62,894 bases of DNA from an uncultured Candidatus Saccharibacteria bacterium (lineage in GTDB: Bacteria; Patescibacteriota; Saccharimonadia; Saccharimonadales; Saccharimonadaceae), in assembly GCA_938040655.1 (NCBI GenBank), contig CALHZK010000004.1, forward strand, positions 1-62,894, read 5' to 3'. Position 1 is the stretch's first letter; every line of letters starts with the position of its first letter. Position numbers and translations under genes: made by a program. Positions 8,045 through 17,514 of the stretch are shown here, one piece after another. The notes under the pieces are model-generated. The model ran no database searches. It had not been told where the DNA came from and saw only the letters and a list, made by a program, of their open reading frames with translations.

Positions 8045-8570
8045 ACAACCTCACAATCGTCCCTATGGTCATCGGTACCGAGCTACTCGGTGTATACCAA
8101 CAAGCCTGGATATAAGCATCGTAGGCGCGACCACCCTCGACTCGCACCAGTTGCACGCCGAGGCCATAGCTATCCTCGCCGCTTTGCTGGGCATACGTTG
8201 CTGGCGATAGATAGCGCGATACTCTCGCGATACTGCCGGCGGTCGGCCGTAGTGCGAACTCTCCGTTGCTGAAATTGGTCGGGCATTCTTTTTTACCGCT
8301 TCCGATCACTTCTTTGGCGACATCGTTTTTGGGTAAATTATTCCACACTGCTGCGTACTCGGGGCGGCCACTATTGGCTTTGTGGTGAATATACTGGAGC
8401 ATTTCAGCCTGGGCATCAATGTGCTGCCGTACTAACGTAATCTCTAATGATCGCTGCGCAACCGCCATACCACGATTCATGATAGTCAAAGCACCGACCG
8501 CCACCATACTGAATAGAGTCACACCAAGTAGCACTTCGATAATTGTGTCACCAGTCTGTAGCTTACTCAC
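8028..8570 (-). CDS. Type IV prepilin-like protein (PilV/GspI-like)
   Basis: The 180-residue protein has a short leader MSKLQTG followed by DTIIEVLLGVTLFSMVAVGA. G7 is the probable cleavage position and E12 the conserved +5 Glu. The residue after the cleavage site is Asp, where Phe or Met is usual, which may affect processing. It overlaps the upstream pilin-like gene by 4 bp and the downstream one by 17 bp. It is a likely minor pilin of the PilV/GspI type; the family call rests on the N-terminus and position only. Confidence 0.75.
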   Translation of the reverse strand: MSKLQTGDTIIEVLLGVTLFSMVAVGALTIMNRGMAVAQRSLEITLVRQHIDAQAEMLQYIHHKANSGRPEYAAVWNNLPKNDVAKEVIGSGKKECPTNFSNGEFALRPTAGSIARVSRYLSPATYAQQSGEDSYGLGVQLVRVEGGRAYDAYIQACWYTPSSSVPMTIGTIVRLYDPKV

Positions 8571-9277
8571 CGGCAGCCTCCAGTGGCCTGCTCTATTGTC
8601 ACGGCGTCGCTTGAGCCAGCATATCGGTTCAAGAAAACTGATTGTCGCTCGCCGGTCAACCAGTCATCATCATAGACACAAATTTGGTAACGAACCGATG
8701 TGTCTGACAAGTCGGTGTCGGTGATTGCCTTGGCAAGTGTTGTGTTGGTGAGGCGTCGACTATCTGTCCTAATAAGCAGTTGGCTCGTCTGTGGGTCGCG
8801 GTACATGATGATACTGAGCCGAGCTTCGTCGCGGCCCTGCTGAGCCAGCCGGGTGCGAGCGCCCCAGTTGACTTCATATGAGGTTTTGTCCTGTGTACGA
8901 AACGCGTAGCGCCAACCCCCGCCAGTTTGAAGGGCATAGATAGGATACACATCATACACCCGGCCATCGCTCCCATTGGCTGGGCCAGCCGTTTCGATAT
9001 AGCGGCCGACAATCACGCAGTCTGACTGCCCACGGTCACTGCCGCTACCGGCGCCACTAATCGGGCAGCTATCGCGCCGTGTTCGGTCGTTCTCGACATT
9101 GATCACCCGCGAATATTGGTCCCGTAAAAACCCCGCAAATGACTGCACAGAGTCACGATATTGCTGCCGCTGAATCGCCATACTAGTGCCGACAAGCAAG
9201 GTCACCGCCAACATACTTGACACTGCCAAAAACAGCGCCGTCTCGATAATCGTAAAGCCGTCATCGTATCGTGCCAT
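8567..9277 (-). CDS. Type IV prepilin-like protein (236 aa)
   Basis: The leader MARYDDG is followed by FTIIETALFLAVSSMLAVTL, a good prepilin signal with G7 at the cleavage site and E12 at +5. The mature domain has two cysteines in its middle (SCPISG, SDCVIVG) and two near the end, which could form disulfides. It is the first gene of a four-gene set of minor pilins. An ATTGTA (minus-strand TACAAT) lies 7 nt before the ATG, so this set has its own leaderless promoter separate from pilM. Confidence 0.78.
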   Translation of the reverse strand: MARYDDGFTIIETALFLAVSSMLAVTLLVGTSMAIQRQQYRDSVQSFAGFLRDQYSRVINVENDRTRRDSCPISGAGSGSDRGQSDCVIVGRYIETAGPANGSDGRVYDVYPIYALQTGGGWRYAFRTQDKTSYEVNWGARTRLAQQGRDEARLSIIMYRDPQTSQLLIRTDSRRLTNTTLAKAITDTDLSDTSVRYQICVYDDDWLTGERQSVFLNRYAGSSDAVTIEQATGGCR

Positions 9278-9284
9278 TGCTTTT

Positions 9285-9290
9285 ATTGTA
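9285..9290 (-). promoter_or_regulatory. -10 box of the minor pilin set (leaderless)
   Basis: A minus-strand TGCTACAAT (extended -10) ends 7 nt before the ATG at 9277. The preceding CTTATG resembles the sequence before the pilM -10. Confidence 0.6.
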
Positions 9291-9328
9291 GCATAAGCGC
9301 TACATCTACAGTAGGCCTGGTGAGCGTA

Positions 9329-10216
9329 TCAAACCAGTGTCATATACCAAGCCAGGATGTGCCTACCACAGAACCAGGCAATTAAAAATCCAGCGATCAA
9401 CAACGGCCCAAATGGTATCTTGGTCGTCCGCTGCAAGATCCCCCGGAGTATACCCGGAAGAACGATCAGTGTGCCCAACAGGTTCGCCAAAAAAAGTGTC
9501 AAAAAAGCCAATGGCCAATGGCCAAGCAAGAGCGCCAAGCCAAGCCCTAGCTTGACATCGCCAAAGCCGACCCAAGCGCCGCCAGATAATAGATACAAAC
9601 CAGTATACAAACCAGCAAGCAGGCCAACCGCCCCAATCAGCGACCAAAGCTGACCAACTAGCTGCGTCGATTGCATCAGCTGGAGCGCAGCAAAGATTAT
9701 CGCCACTATGATCAACGGCAGCATGATCACATCGGGCAGTAAATACCATTTTAGATCGTAGATAAATAAAATTGTCAGCAGCACCAGCGCCACCAACCAA
9801 AGACTCAGCAATAGACCGCTCAAGTTACTATGCGCCCACGGCCACCAGCAGACTGATAGAGCGAAGAGTCCGCCAAGGCCAAGCTCCGCCAGCACCTCGG
9901 TCCAGCCGATCGGTTGCCGGCAATACCGGCACCGCCCACCCAAACTCACCCAGCTGACAACCGGCAGTAAATCATACCACTCCAGTTGGTGGCCGCACGA
10001 TAGGCAGACTGAGCGGTCCTGACGGAGCTTTTTTGTCTTGAGTAATGGCCGCAGTCGCTTCATTTCGGCAGCGTCAACCGGGTGGCCAACCTTTTTATCT
10101 TCGGCAAGTTGTCGGGCGCGTAGACGCCACACCTGAGCCACCGCAAAACTCCCCATGGCGGTACCCAGGATCGCCGCTCCGATCACTAGTGCGATATTCA
10201 TAGTGGCCTGCGTCAA
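9329..10216 (-). CDS. pilD: Prepilin peptidase PilD
   Basis: This membrane aspartic protease cleaves prepilin leaders and methylates the new N-terminus. The tetracysteine zinc motif is intact (CLSCGHQ … GGRCRYCRQPIG). The catalytic Asp pair is visible in IYDLKWYLLPD and in the GxGD motif GFGDVKLGL, and there are about eight membrane segments. Two starts are possible: a TTG at 10216 overlapping the pilin stop as TTGA, or the ATG at 10201, which begins MNIALVIGAA directly at the first helix. I keep the longer form only because of the overlap; the ATG is at least as likely. It follows the main pilin gene in the cluster. Confidence 0.93.
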   Translation of the reverse strand: MTQATMNIALVIGAAILGTAMGSFAVAQVWRLRARQLAEDKKVGHPVDAAEMKRLRPLLKTKKLRQDRSVCLSCGHQLEWYDLLPVVSWVSLGGRCRYCRQPIGWTEVLAELGLGGLFALSVCWWPWAHSNLSGLLLSLWLVALVLLTILFIYDLKWYLLPDVIMLPLIIVAIIFAALQLMQSTQLVGQLWSLIGAVGLLAGLYTGLYLLSGGAWVGFGDVKLGLGLALLLGHWPLAFLTLFLANLLGTLIVLPGILRGILQRTTKIPFGPLLIAGFLIAWFCGRHILAWYMTLV

Positions 10217-10662
10217 CTCTCTTGGCAGAAGTAAACACCGCCACCAGCCTCTAGCTTCGTCACCACCACAAACTGGCGAGCAGTCCCCTTGATCAGCGTT
10301 TGCTGCGTCTTGCTACTGTCGCCGCATTTCGCACCAGTCACCACAGTGATCGCCGCATCAGCAGGCGCCACATTATTCTGCATTGAGGTGACAGTCACCT
10401 TGGCTTTGTCGCTATTACCGGACAAGGTATCGAGGTAATCAGCCAGTTGACTGGTGGTTGGCCACTTCGAACGGTTGGCACTGGTGTAGGTCGTCACCGC
10501 GGTCGCCACCAAGCTCACATCGCGCTTACGGGCATCATCGCGTTGACCACGCTGCATCGCCGGCAACGTGATAAAGACAATCAAAAAGATCAGACCAGCA
10601 ATTGCCAACACGAGCACAACCTCGATAATGGTAAAGCCTTTTTTATAATGTTGCGGAGCCAT
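10213..10662 (-). CDS. Type IV pilin, probable major subunit
   Basis: The 149-residue length, the leader ending at G9 and the following FTIIEVVLVLAIAGLIFLIV are typical of a major pilin, with E14 at +5. The globular domain is small, with two cysteines (AKCGDSS and VYFCQES at the very end) placed like the pilin disulfide-bonded loop. It lies between pilC and pilD and has a separate upstream region of about 70 nt with a -10-like TATAAG and an AGAAAGG site, which would allow higher expression than the surrounding genes. Which pilin is the major subunit cannot be proven from sequence. Confidence 0.82.
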   Translation of the reverse strand: MAPQHYKKGFTIIEVVLVLAIAGLIFLIVFITLPAMQRGQRDDARKRDVSLVATAVTTYTSANRSKWPTTSQLADYLDTLSGNSDKAKVTVTSMQNNVAPADAAITVVTGAKCGDSSKTQQTLIKGTARQFVVVTKLEAGGGVYFCQES

Positions 10663-10732
10663 ATTTTCTGCCTTTCTACGACCATATGTTAAAATCGCTT
10701 ATTCTTATACTAACGCAGTTGGCTTAGCCTGT

Positions 10733-11944
10733 CTAGACTTTTATATCGTTCACCAAATTGTAGATTGGGAACAAAATTGCCCCCACCATAGTACCAGCTA
10801 TCAGCGCCAAAAAGACCATCAACACCGGCTCGATCGCTGTCGAGATAGCCTTCACTTCCTCGTCCAGCTCATCTTCATACACCTGGGCAGTTTTGCCCAT
10901 CATCTCGTCAATTTTGCCGGACTGTTCACCGATTTTGATCATCTGTGGCACCATGATCAAAATATACTCTTCATTTTTCAGCGAGGTTGATAGTGCCTTG
11001 CCACCCTTCACCTTGTCGGCCGCCCGATTAATCGCATCGCTGATGATGACGTTATTCACCGCACCACTAGTGATCTGCAGCATATCCAGCATAGCGACAC
11101 CAGTGCTGAGCAGAGTCTGCCCTGTCCGCGTAAATCGCGCCATGTAGAGCTTACGAAACATGCTGTTAAACAATGGTACGTTGAGCTTAAAGTTATCTTT
11201 GGTCCGGATGCCAGCGTCGGTCTTTAGGTACTGTGCAAAGAAATACCCGCCAATGATCAACACCACGAAAATTACCCACCAAAACTGAATGAAAAAGTCT
11301 GCCACCCCAACCATCATTTGGGTGAGCAGCGGTAATTGCTTGCCCAGGTCTTTGTATAAGTTCTTCACCTGCGGCACCACTGTCAGGAGCATAAAGGCCA
11401 CCACGAGCAAAATCACCACCAAGACAATAATCGGGTATGTCAGTGCACCACGAATTTTGCTGATAATCGCTGCGTCCTTCTCTTGCTGCGCGGCGATCCG
11501 TTTCAGCGCGTCGTCCAGTGTCCCCGAAGCTTCACCGGCCGAGACGAGCGCCACAAAGACATTGCTAAATACCTCGGGGTGGCGAGCAAACGCCGTAGAA
11601 AGCTGTTTACCACCCTCGATGTCGGCAATGATCTCTTGGATGATCTCTTGCATCTTTTTGTTTTGCGTTTGCTCAAGCACAGTGCGCATACTTTGGATTA
11701 ATGGTAACCCCGCACCGACGAGTGTTGCCAGCTGCCGAGTGAAGACGATTTTATCTTTACTGGTGACACGTCCCGACAATCGCCCCAGCCAGCCAGCTCG
11801 TTCGTCTTCAGCTTCGATCCGCAGCGGCACAAACCCCTGCGCACTCAGCAATTTGGCTGCCGCGTGCTCACTATCTGCCTGGACCACCGATTTGACAATT
11901 TTATCGGTGGTATTATCGCGCGCTTCGTAGACGAACTTCCTCAT
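10733..11944 (-). CDS. pilC: Type IV pilus inner-membrane platform protein PilC
   Basis: PilC/GspF forms the membrane platform on which PilB and PilT act. The 403 residues are close to the family norm. Two type II secretion F domains are present, one at about 70-190 (FTRQLATLVGAGLPLIQSM) and one at about 270-390 (FTRTGQTLLSTGVAMLDML), each followed by hydrophobic segments, with the last helix near the C-terminus. The gene follows pilT by 6 nt and is part of the pilM-to-pilC unit. Confidence 0.95.
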   Translation of the reverse strand: MRKFVYEARDNTTDKIVKSVVQADSEHAAAKLLSAQGFVPLRIEAEDERAGWLGRLSGRVTSKDKIVFTRQLATLVGAGLPLIQSMRTVLEQTQNKKMQEIIQEIIADIEGGKQLSTAFARHPEVFSNVFVALVSAGEASGTLDDALKRIAAQQEKDAAIISKIRGALTYPIIVLVVILLVVAFMLLTVVPQVKNLYKDLGKQLPLLTQMMVGVADFFIQFWWVIFVVLIIGGYFFAQYLKTDAGIRTKDNFKLNVPLFNSMFRKLYMARFTRTGQTLLSTGVAMLDMLQITSGAVNNVIISDAINRAADKVKGGKALSTSLKNEEYILIMVPQMIKIGEQSGKIDEMMGKTAQVYEDELDEEVKAISTAIEPVLMVFLALIAGTMVGAILFPIYNLVNDIKV

Positions 11945-11950
11945 GGGATT

Positions 11951-13018
<1,068 letters not shown>

Positions 13019-13026
13019 ATATCCCC

Positions 13027-14790
13027 CTATATTGTTTCCGCCGCCACACGGTTTACTTCTTCTAATGTGGTTAATCCTTCCAGCGCCTTGAGGTAACCAT
13101 CCTGCCTCATGGTGATCATCCCCTGAGCCACTGCCATGCGTTGAATTTCCGCACTGGTAGCTCGCTGAACAATCAGCTTCTGAATTTCTTCCGTCACATC
13201 CATCACTTCGTAGAGACCAGCCCGGCCCGAATAACCGCGTGGTGACTGCGGCGTGTCATGCCCTTTGACCAGCGTATAAGACGCTTGGTCGGCAAGCGGC
13301 AAGTCCTTATAGCCAAGGTCTTGCGACACCGCCACTACCTGCGGTCGATCAGTCGGTAGTAGCTGGCCAATTGTCGCCTGAATCATCTGCGTCTCAAGCT
13401 GCGATGATTGGTAGACATCATGTTTGGCTGAAACCCGACGCACTAATCGCTGGCCGATAATTGTATTGACAGTACTGGCGATCAAAAACGGTTCAATCCC
13501 CATATCAAGTAGCCGCGGCAACACCCCAGCTGCCGAATTGGTGTGCAGTGTCGAAAATACCAAGTGGCCAGTCAGCGCAGCCTGCACCGCCAGATTGGCT
13601 GTCTCACGGTCGCGGATCTCACCAACCATCACAATGTCGGGGTCTTGCCGCAAAATTGACCGCAAGCCAGAGGCAAAAGTCAGCCCGACTTCAGCATTGA
13701 CTTGGATCTGGTTGACACCGTCTATTTTGTACTCGACTGGGTCCTCCAGTGTCACGATATTGACCGTGTCGTCTTTGATCTCTTTGATCAGGGCGTAGAG
13801 GCTCGTCGACTTACCAGAGCCAGTCGGCCCAGACGTCAGGATCATCCCATTTGGCCGTTTGATACCGCGCCGGATCGCACGCAGCGCCCGCCCCGCATAG
13901 CCCATATCTTCAAGATCAAATGAACTACCTGATTTATCTAGCAGCCGGATAACTACCTGCTCACCCCAGACAACCGGCGAGATAGCAATACGCAGGTCAA
14001 TTTCTTTGCCGGCGACCTGCACGGCAAACTGGCCATCTTGCGGCACGCGGTGCTCATCGATCTTTAGGCTCGACAGGATCTTGATCCGACTCACTAATGC
14101 CGGCTCAATACTCTTTGGCAGCTGCATAATTTCGCGTAGCACGCCATCGATACGGCAGCGAATTTTGAGTGCATACTCGAGCGGCTCGATGTGCACATCC
14201 GAGGCATGGCTTTTGACTGCGTATTCCAAGATCGTGCTAAGCGCCCGCGAGATTGGCGAGTCTTGAATAATCGTCTTGATCTCACTCGCGGCCTCGCTCA
14301 TCGCCTCGGCCTGTGAGGCTTCGGCCGCGACATTGACCGTCGAAAGGTCAGCCTTGTATTGCCCAAGCACATGCCGGACACTTTCTTCTGAGGCCATAAA
14401 TACTTTGAGCGGCCGCTGGATTCGATTTGCCAAATAGTCGACTACTTGCACATTATTCGCATCGATCATCGCTACCGCCAGCCGATTATGCACCTCAGCC
14501 AATGGCACTGCCATGAATCGCTCAGCTACATCTGGCGGCAGCAGCGCCAAGATGTCTTGCTCGATAAAGCTATTAGTCAAATTGACATACGGCACGCCAG
14601 ACACCTGGGCGACTGCGTGAGTCAGCAGCTCGGTATCGATCGTCCCTTCGTCGGCCAACAATGAGAAGAGTGGCTTGTTTTGAGTTTTGGCTCGCTGCTC
14701 AGCATCGTCAAGCACCGACTTCTCAACAAGCCCCTCGTCGATCAGCAGGCGTATCAGTTTTTCTTGGATATCGTCAGTCAGTAGTGCCAC
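13027..14790 (-). CDS. pilB: Pilus extension ATPase PilB
   Basis: PilB powers pilus assembly. The 587 residues comprise an N-terminal MshEN-type domain (about 1-150), an N2 domain and the ATPase core with Walker A GPTGSGKSTS, IVTLEDPVEYK, VMVGEIRDRETA and TGHLVFSTLHTNSAA. The tetracysteine zinc motif that normally follows QRLVRR and precedes the GYxGR segment is absent: the first pair is replaced within VSAKHDVY and the second within GHDTPQSPRGYSGR. The gene follows the 76-aa gene by 12 nt and precedes pilT by 8 nt. Function should be retained, since some family members also lack these cysteines. Confidence 0.95.
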   Translation of the reverse strand: MALLTDDIQEKLIRLLIDEGLVEKSVLDDAEQRAKTQNKPLFSLLADEGTIDTELLTHAVAQVSGVPYVNLTNSFIEQDILALLPPDVAERFMAVPLAEVHNRLAVAMIDANNVQVVDYLANRIQRPLKVFMASEESVRHVLGQYKADLSTVNVAAEASQAEAMSEAASEIKTIIQDSPISRALSTILEYAVKSHASDVHIEPLEYALKIRCRIDGVLREIMQLPKSIEPALVSRIKILSSLKIDEHRVPQDGQFAVQVAGKEIDLRIAISPVVWGEQVVIRLLDKSGSSFDLEDMGYAGRALRAIRRGIKRPNGMILTSGPTGSGKSTSLYALIKEIKDDTVNIVTLEDPVEYKIDGVNQIQVNAEVGLTFASGLRSILRQDPDIVMVGEIRDRETANLAVQAALTGHLVFSTLHTNSAAGVLPRLLDMGIEPFLIASTVNTIIGQRLVRRVSAKHDVYQSSQLETQMIQATIGQLLPTDRPQVVAVSQDLGYKDLPLADQASYTLVKGHDTPQSPRGYSGRAGLYEVMDVTEEIQKLIVQRATSAEIQRMAVAQGMITMRQDGYLKALEGLTTLEEVNRVAAETI

Positions 14791-14802
14791 CAGTTCCTCC
14801 TT

Positions 14803-15033
14803 TTACTTTGTCGTTTTGTGGCCCACTATCACCTCAACCGTCGGGTTAATCGCTTTGCCATGAAAGATGGCGTCGTCAGGCTTCTCTACTTCTGACGATA
14901 GTGTCCGCATAGTCTTCACTTTGACGCCGCTATCCGGCACCTTCAAAAATGGGATATTGATTGCCACAAAATAAGCAAGCATCACCCCGACCGCGGCGAT
15001 CAAAATTATCATAGCGATATCAGTTTTTTTCAT
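14803..15033 (-). CDS. Small single-helix membrane protein of the pilus operon (76 aa)
   Basis: No family is recognised. A basic start (MKKTD) is followed by one membrane helix at about residues 6-27 and a short external domain of about 48 residues. It overlaps the PilO-like gene by 4 bp and ends 12 nt before pilB. The position after pilMNO is where PilP would be expected in proteobacterial clusters, but there is no lipobox cysteine and no clear PilP similarity. An alignment-complex role is inferred from position only. Confidence 0.6.
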   Translation of the reverse strand: MKKTDIAMIILIAAVGVMLAYFVAINIPFLKVPDSGVKVKTMRTLSSEVEKPDDAIFHGKAINPTVEVIVGHKTTK

Positions 15034-15695
15034 GGTTTGACCACCTTCGTTTCAAGTTGTACTTTTTGAGCTGGCTCATAATACGCCCGACCCTGAATCG
15101 TCAAAGTCAACGCCCCATCACCAGCCTGGATATCCGCCGACAGCACATCAATCACCCGAATCGATTTCTCAAACCGTGCCAGGAGCGAGCGCAGGGCATC
15201 AGCCGAGCCACTGACACTGAGTGTAAAGTCAATATGCGGGTCAGCCGAGGTAGTTTGTTTCGCCTGGTCATCATCTCTCTTATTCATCGTCAATGATTCC
15301 AGCGTCAACCCACCCACCGCTCCGACAAATTTACTCTGCAACGAGGCACCAAGAGCATCAGCATTGGCTTCTGCTGGCAGGGCGTCGAGAATTGACTGCA
15401 GGGCGTTACTCTCATCTTTGGTTTTGACAGAATTGAGCGCCGAGCTCGTCTCCAATACGCGGACATTTCCCTTCAGGGCTTCGATCGAGCGCAGGTTCTT
15501 ATCGAGCGCAGTGATAGTATCTTGCTTCGTAGCTAACACCTTGGTATGAAAGACTATCTGCCGCACCAAAAACAGCGATACCACCAAGGCAATACCAGCG
15601 ATAAATGCTGCTCCGGCTACAAATGCAAACATCGCCTTTTTTGACGAATCGATCTGCTGTCGCTTACGAATTGTCACGTCCTTGGCCGCTGCCAT
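15030..15695 (-). CDS. pilO: Pilus alignment protein, PilO-like
   Basis: PilO is an inner-membrane protein that dimerises with PilN and links the cytoplasmic PilM ring to the rest of the machine. The 221 residues follow the expected plan: a basic cytoplasmic start, one membrane helix at about 22-46, a predicted coiled coil at about 50-85 (TKQDTITALDKNLRSIEALK), and a ferredoxin-like external domain with alternating strands. Sequence similarity to named PilO proteins is weak by eye, so the call rests mainly on topology and on position right after pilN, with which it shares one nucleotide. Confidence 0.75.
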   Translation of the reverse strand: MAAAKDVTIRKRQQIDSSKKAMFAFVAGAAFIAGIALVVSLFLVRQIVFHTKVLATKQDTITALDKNLRSIEALKGNVRVLETSSALNSVKTKDESNALQSILDALPAEANADALGASLQSKFVGAVGGLTLESLTMNKRDDDQAKQTTSADPHIDFTLSVSGSADALRSLLARFEKSIRVIDVLSADIQAGDGALTLTIQGRAYYEPAQKVQLETKVVKP

Positions 15696-16426
15696 TACTT
15701 ACTCCTCTTTGACTTGTTGTCGTCAGTTTTTTTGTCGAACAAACTCTGCGGAATACCTAGCTTGGAGTCGGTCACGTCGACCGTGGTAGTCGGCGTCGTC
15801 ACCTTGACTGCGTCATGTTCGGTGGTAAACAGTTCATCTGGGTATGTAAAGGTAAAGGCGAATCGCAGCACTTTTTTGCCTTCAGAATTTTCGCCAAAAC
15901 TTGTCTCGCCGGCGACCACATTCTGGGCGAGCGGCACGCTTTTTTCTTTGTTGTCATCCTTGAACTGAATCTTGCTATTGGTGATGGTCTTCTTAAACAC
16001 TTCGAGGGCAATATAGCCTCGCTCAGCTGAGCCCTCGATGGTAATAGTCTTTTCGTCAGGGTCAAGCTTGATGCTCGAGAAGCGGACATTATTCGGTGCC
16101 GGCGGGTTCGTCGCACCGACCACGTCAAATAGCCGCGAGGTAGCTTGTTTGTTTCTGTGTTGCTCGTTTAGCTTTTTGAGCTGATGCTGAATTGTGACTG
16201 TTTTATCAAGGTCTGAGACAGTACTTAACTGATGGTTCTTATCATTAATAGCAGCGTCTTGAATCGCCTGACCAGCCAATTGCCCACCGAGCACCACCGC
16301 CAAAAATACCGTCACTGCCAACGACGTAATACCGATCAAAATTGAGAACGAAATGACTGTGTTGCGCATCATCCGAGTGCGCAATAATTCACGCTTGACA
16401 TCTGGCAGTAAATTGATTTCAATCAT
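15695..16426 (-). CDS. pilN: Pilus alignment protein PilN
   Basis: The N-terminus MIEINLLPDVKRELL is the classical PilN motif (INLLP) that docks into PilM. One membrane helix follows at about 25-50, then a coiled-coil segment and an external ferredoxin-like domain; the C-terminal 30 residues are polar and lysine-rich. At 243 residues it is longer than usual. It overlaps pilM by 4 bp (ATGA) and pilO by 1 bp, consistent with coupled translation of a stoichiometric complex. Confidence 0.9.
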   Translation of the reverse strand: MIEINLLPDVKRELLRTRMMRNTVISFSILIGITSLAVTVFLAVVLGGQLAGQAIQDAAINDKNHQLSTVSDLDKTVTIQHQLKKLNEQHRNKQATSRLFDVVGATNPPAPNNVRFSSIKLDPDEKTITIEGSAERGYIALEVFKKTITNSKIQFKDDNKEKSVPLAQNVVAGETSFGENSEGKKVLRFAFTFTYPDELFTTEHDAVKVTTPTTTVDVTDSKLGIPQSLFDKKTDDNKSKRSK

Positions 16427-17469
16427 GAGACACCACTCCGCTCTGCCAAGCCGACAGCGGCTGCAAACTCTGCTGCCACTGGCGCCAATTGTTCTTTGTC
16501 AGTTGGTGACATCTGGACATATTGCCACGGATCGGCCAACGCCGTCTTGACATTTGTTTTCTCGGCAATATAGTGGTCCATCTGCGGGATAGACGCCCCA
16601 AAGCCAGATAACAAAATAGTTGACACCGTGATGTTTGGGTAGCGTGTCTGAAAGAATTTGATCGACTTAATCACCTCAGCAGTGAAGGTGGTCAAAACTG
16701 AGTCGATCGCTCGTAGCACCTGCCCCTCCAGACGATCTGGCGCCAAGCCAAACTTCAGAATAAATTGCCGCGCCTGGTCGTCTTGCACGTTGAGGTTTTG
16801 TACCGCCGCCCGGACCAGCGATCGCAAACCATTTGGAATCGCCCGCACCAAGCGTGGCATGTCGCCATAGACGACTGCCAAATCGGTCGCGTGCTCACCA
16901 ACATCAAGGATGAGCTGCGCCTGCTGTTTGTCGGTCGGTGCTAAAGCGCGAACCATCGCAATCGGGTCCGGCTCCTCTGCCACCACATTGAAGCCTAATC
17001 CTTCCAAAAACTCCAACCGCTCCTCGGCGTATGTCCGGGCCGTACTTGTCAGCAGTACTTCGTATTTATTCGACTCACGCAAACTATCACCAAGCAGCGC
17101 CCAGTCGACCTTGGCGTCGTCAAGATCCATCGGGATATATTGATCGACCTGGTACTTCATGGTCGCCTTGAGCTCTTGGTCAGATACTTTTGGTACATCG
17201 ACGATCGTCGTGAACGTTTTGCTAGATGGCAAGCCAACCGCCACATTGACTGCTTTGATACCACTTTGGCCAACAGCCGTCATGACAACTTCACCGAGGC
17301 GACGCTTTGATTCAGGCGAATCACTCGAGACAATCTTGCTATCAACCGGTGCGTAGCCATAGTGAACCAAATTCCAACCGCTACCGACACGGCTCAACTG
17401 CACTACCCGTACGGCATTGGTGCCAATATCGAGTCCAAAGAAGTCGCCCAGCCCTTTTGTTATCTTCAT
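16423..17469 (-). CDS. pilM: Pilus alignment protein PilM (actin-like)
   Basis: PilM is a cytoplasmic actin/FtsA-fold ATP-binding protein that recruits PilN. The 348 residues start with FFGLDIGTNAVRVVQLSR (phosphate 1 motif) and include LILDVGEHATDLAVVYGD (phosphate 2) and ILLSGFGASIPQMDHYIA (adenosine motif). It is the first gene of the assembly unit. A promoter is visible just upstream, and GGGGAG directly before TATG could serve as a ribosome-binding site. Confidence 0.92.
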   Translation of the reverse strand: MKITKGLGDFFGLDIGTNAVRVVQLSRVGSGWNLVHYGYAPVDSKIVSSDSPESKRRLGEVVMTAVGQSGIKAVNVAVGLPSSKTFTTIVDVPKVSDQELKATMKYQVDQYIPMDLDDAKVDWALLGDSLRESNKYEVLLTSTARTYAEERLEFLEGLGFNVVAEEPDPIAMVRALAPTDKQQAQLILDVGEHATDLAVVYGDMPRLVRAIPNGLRSLVRAAVQNLNVQDDQARQFILKFGLAPDRLEGQVLRAIDSVLTTFTAEVIKSIKFFQTRYPNITVSTILLSGFGASIPQMDHYIAEKTNVKTALADPWQYVQMSPTDKEQLAPVAAEFAAAVGLAERSGVS

Positions 17470-17477
17470 ACTCCCCT

Positions 17478-17505
17478 ATTATACATAAGCATTTATTTTT
17501 GTAAA
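17478..17505 (-). promoter_or_regulatory. Promoter of the pilMNO-BTC unit
   Basis: On the minus strand, TTTACA (17500-17505) and TATAAT (17478-17483) are 16 nt apart, with TG two bases upstream of the -10 as an extended element. The ATG at 17469 is 8 nt beyond the -10, with GGGGAG between. The 15 bases ATGCTTATGTATAAT recur in the promoter at 41757. Confidence 0.75.
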
Positions 17506-17514
17506 AGGCCGTTT

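Noticed and set aside
11289..11930. 213-residue frame antisense to pilC
   Set aside because: Shadow of pilC; Ser/Thr/Ile-rich composition with no start signal or domain.
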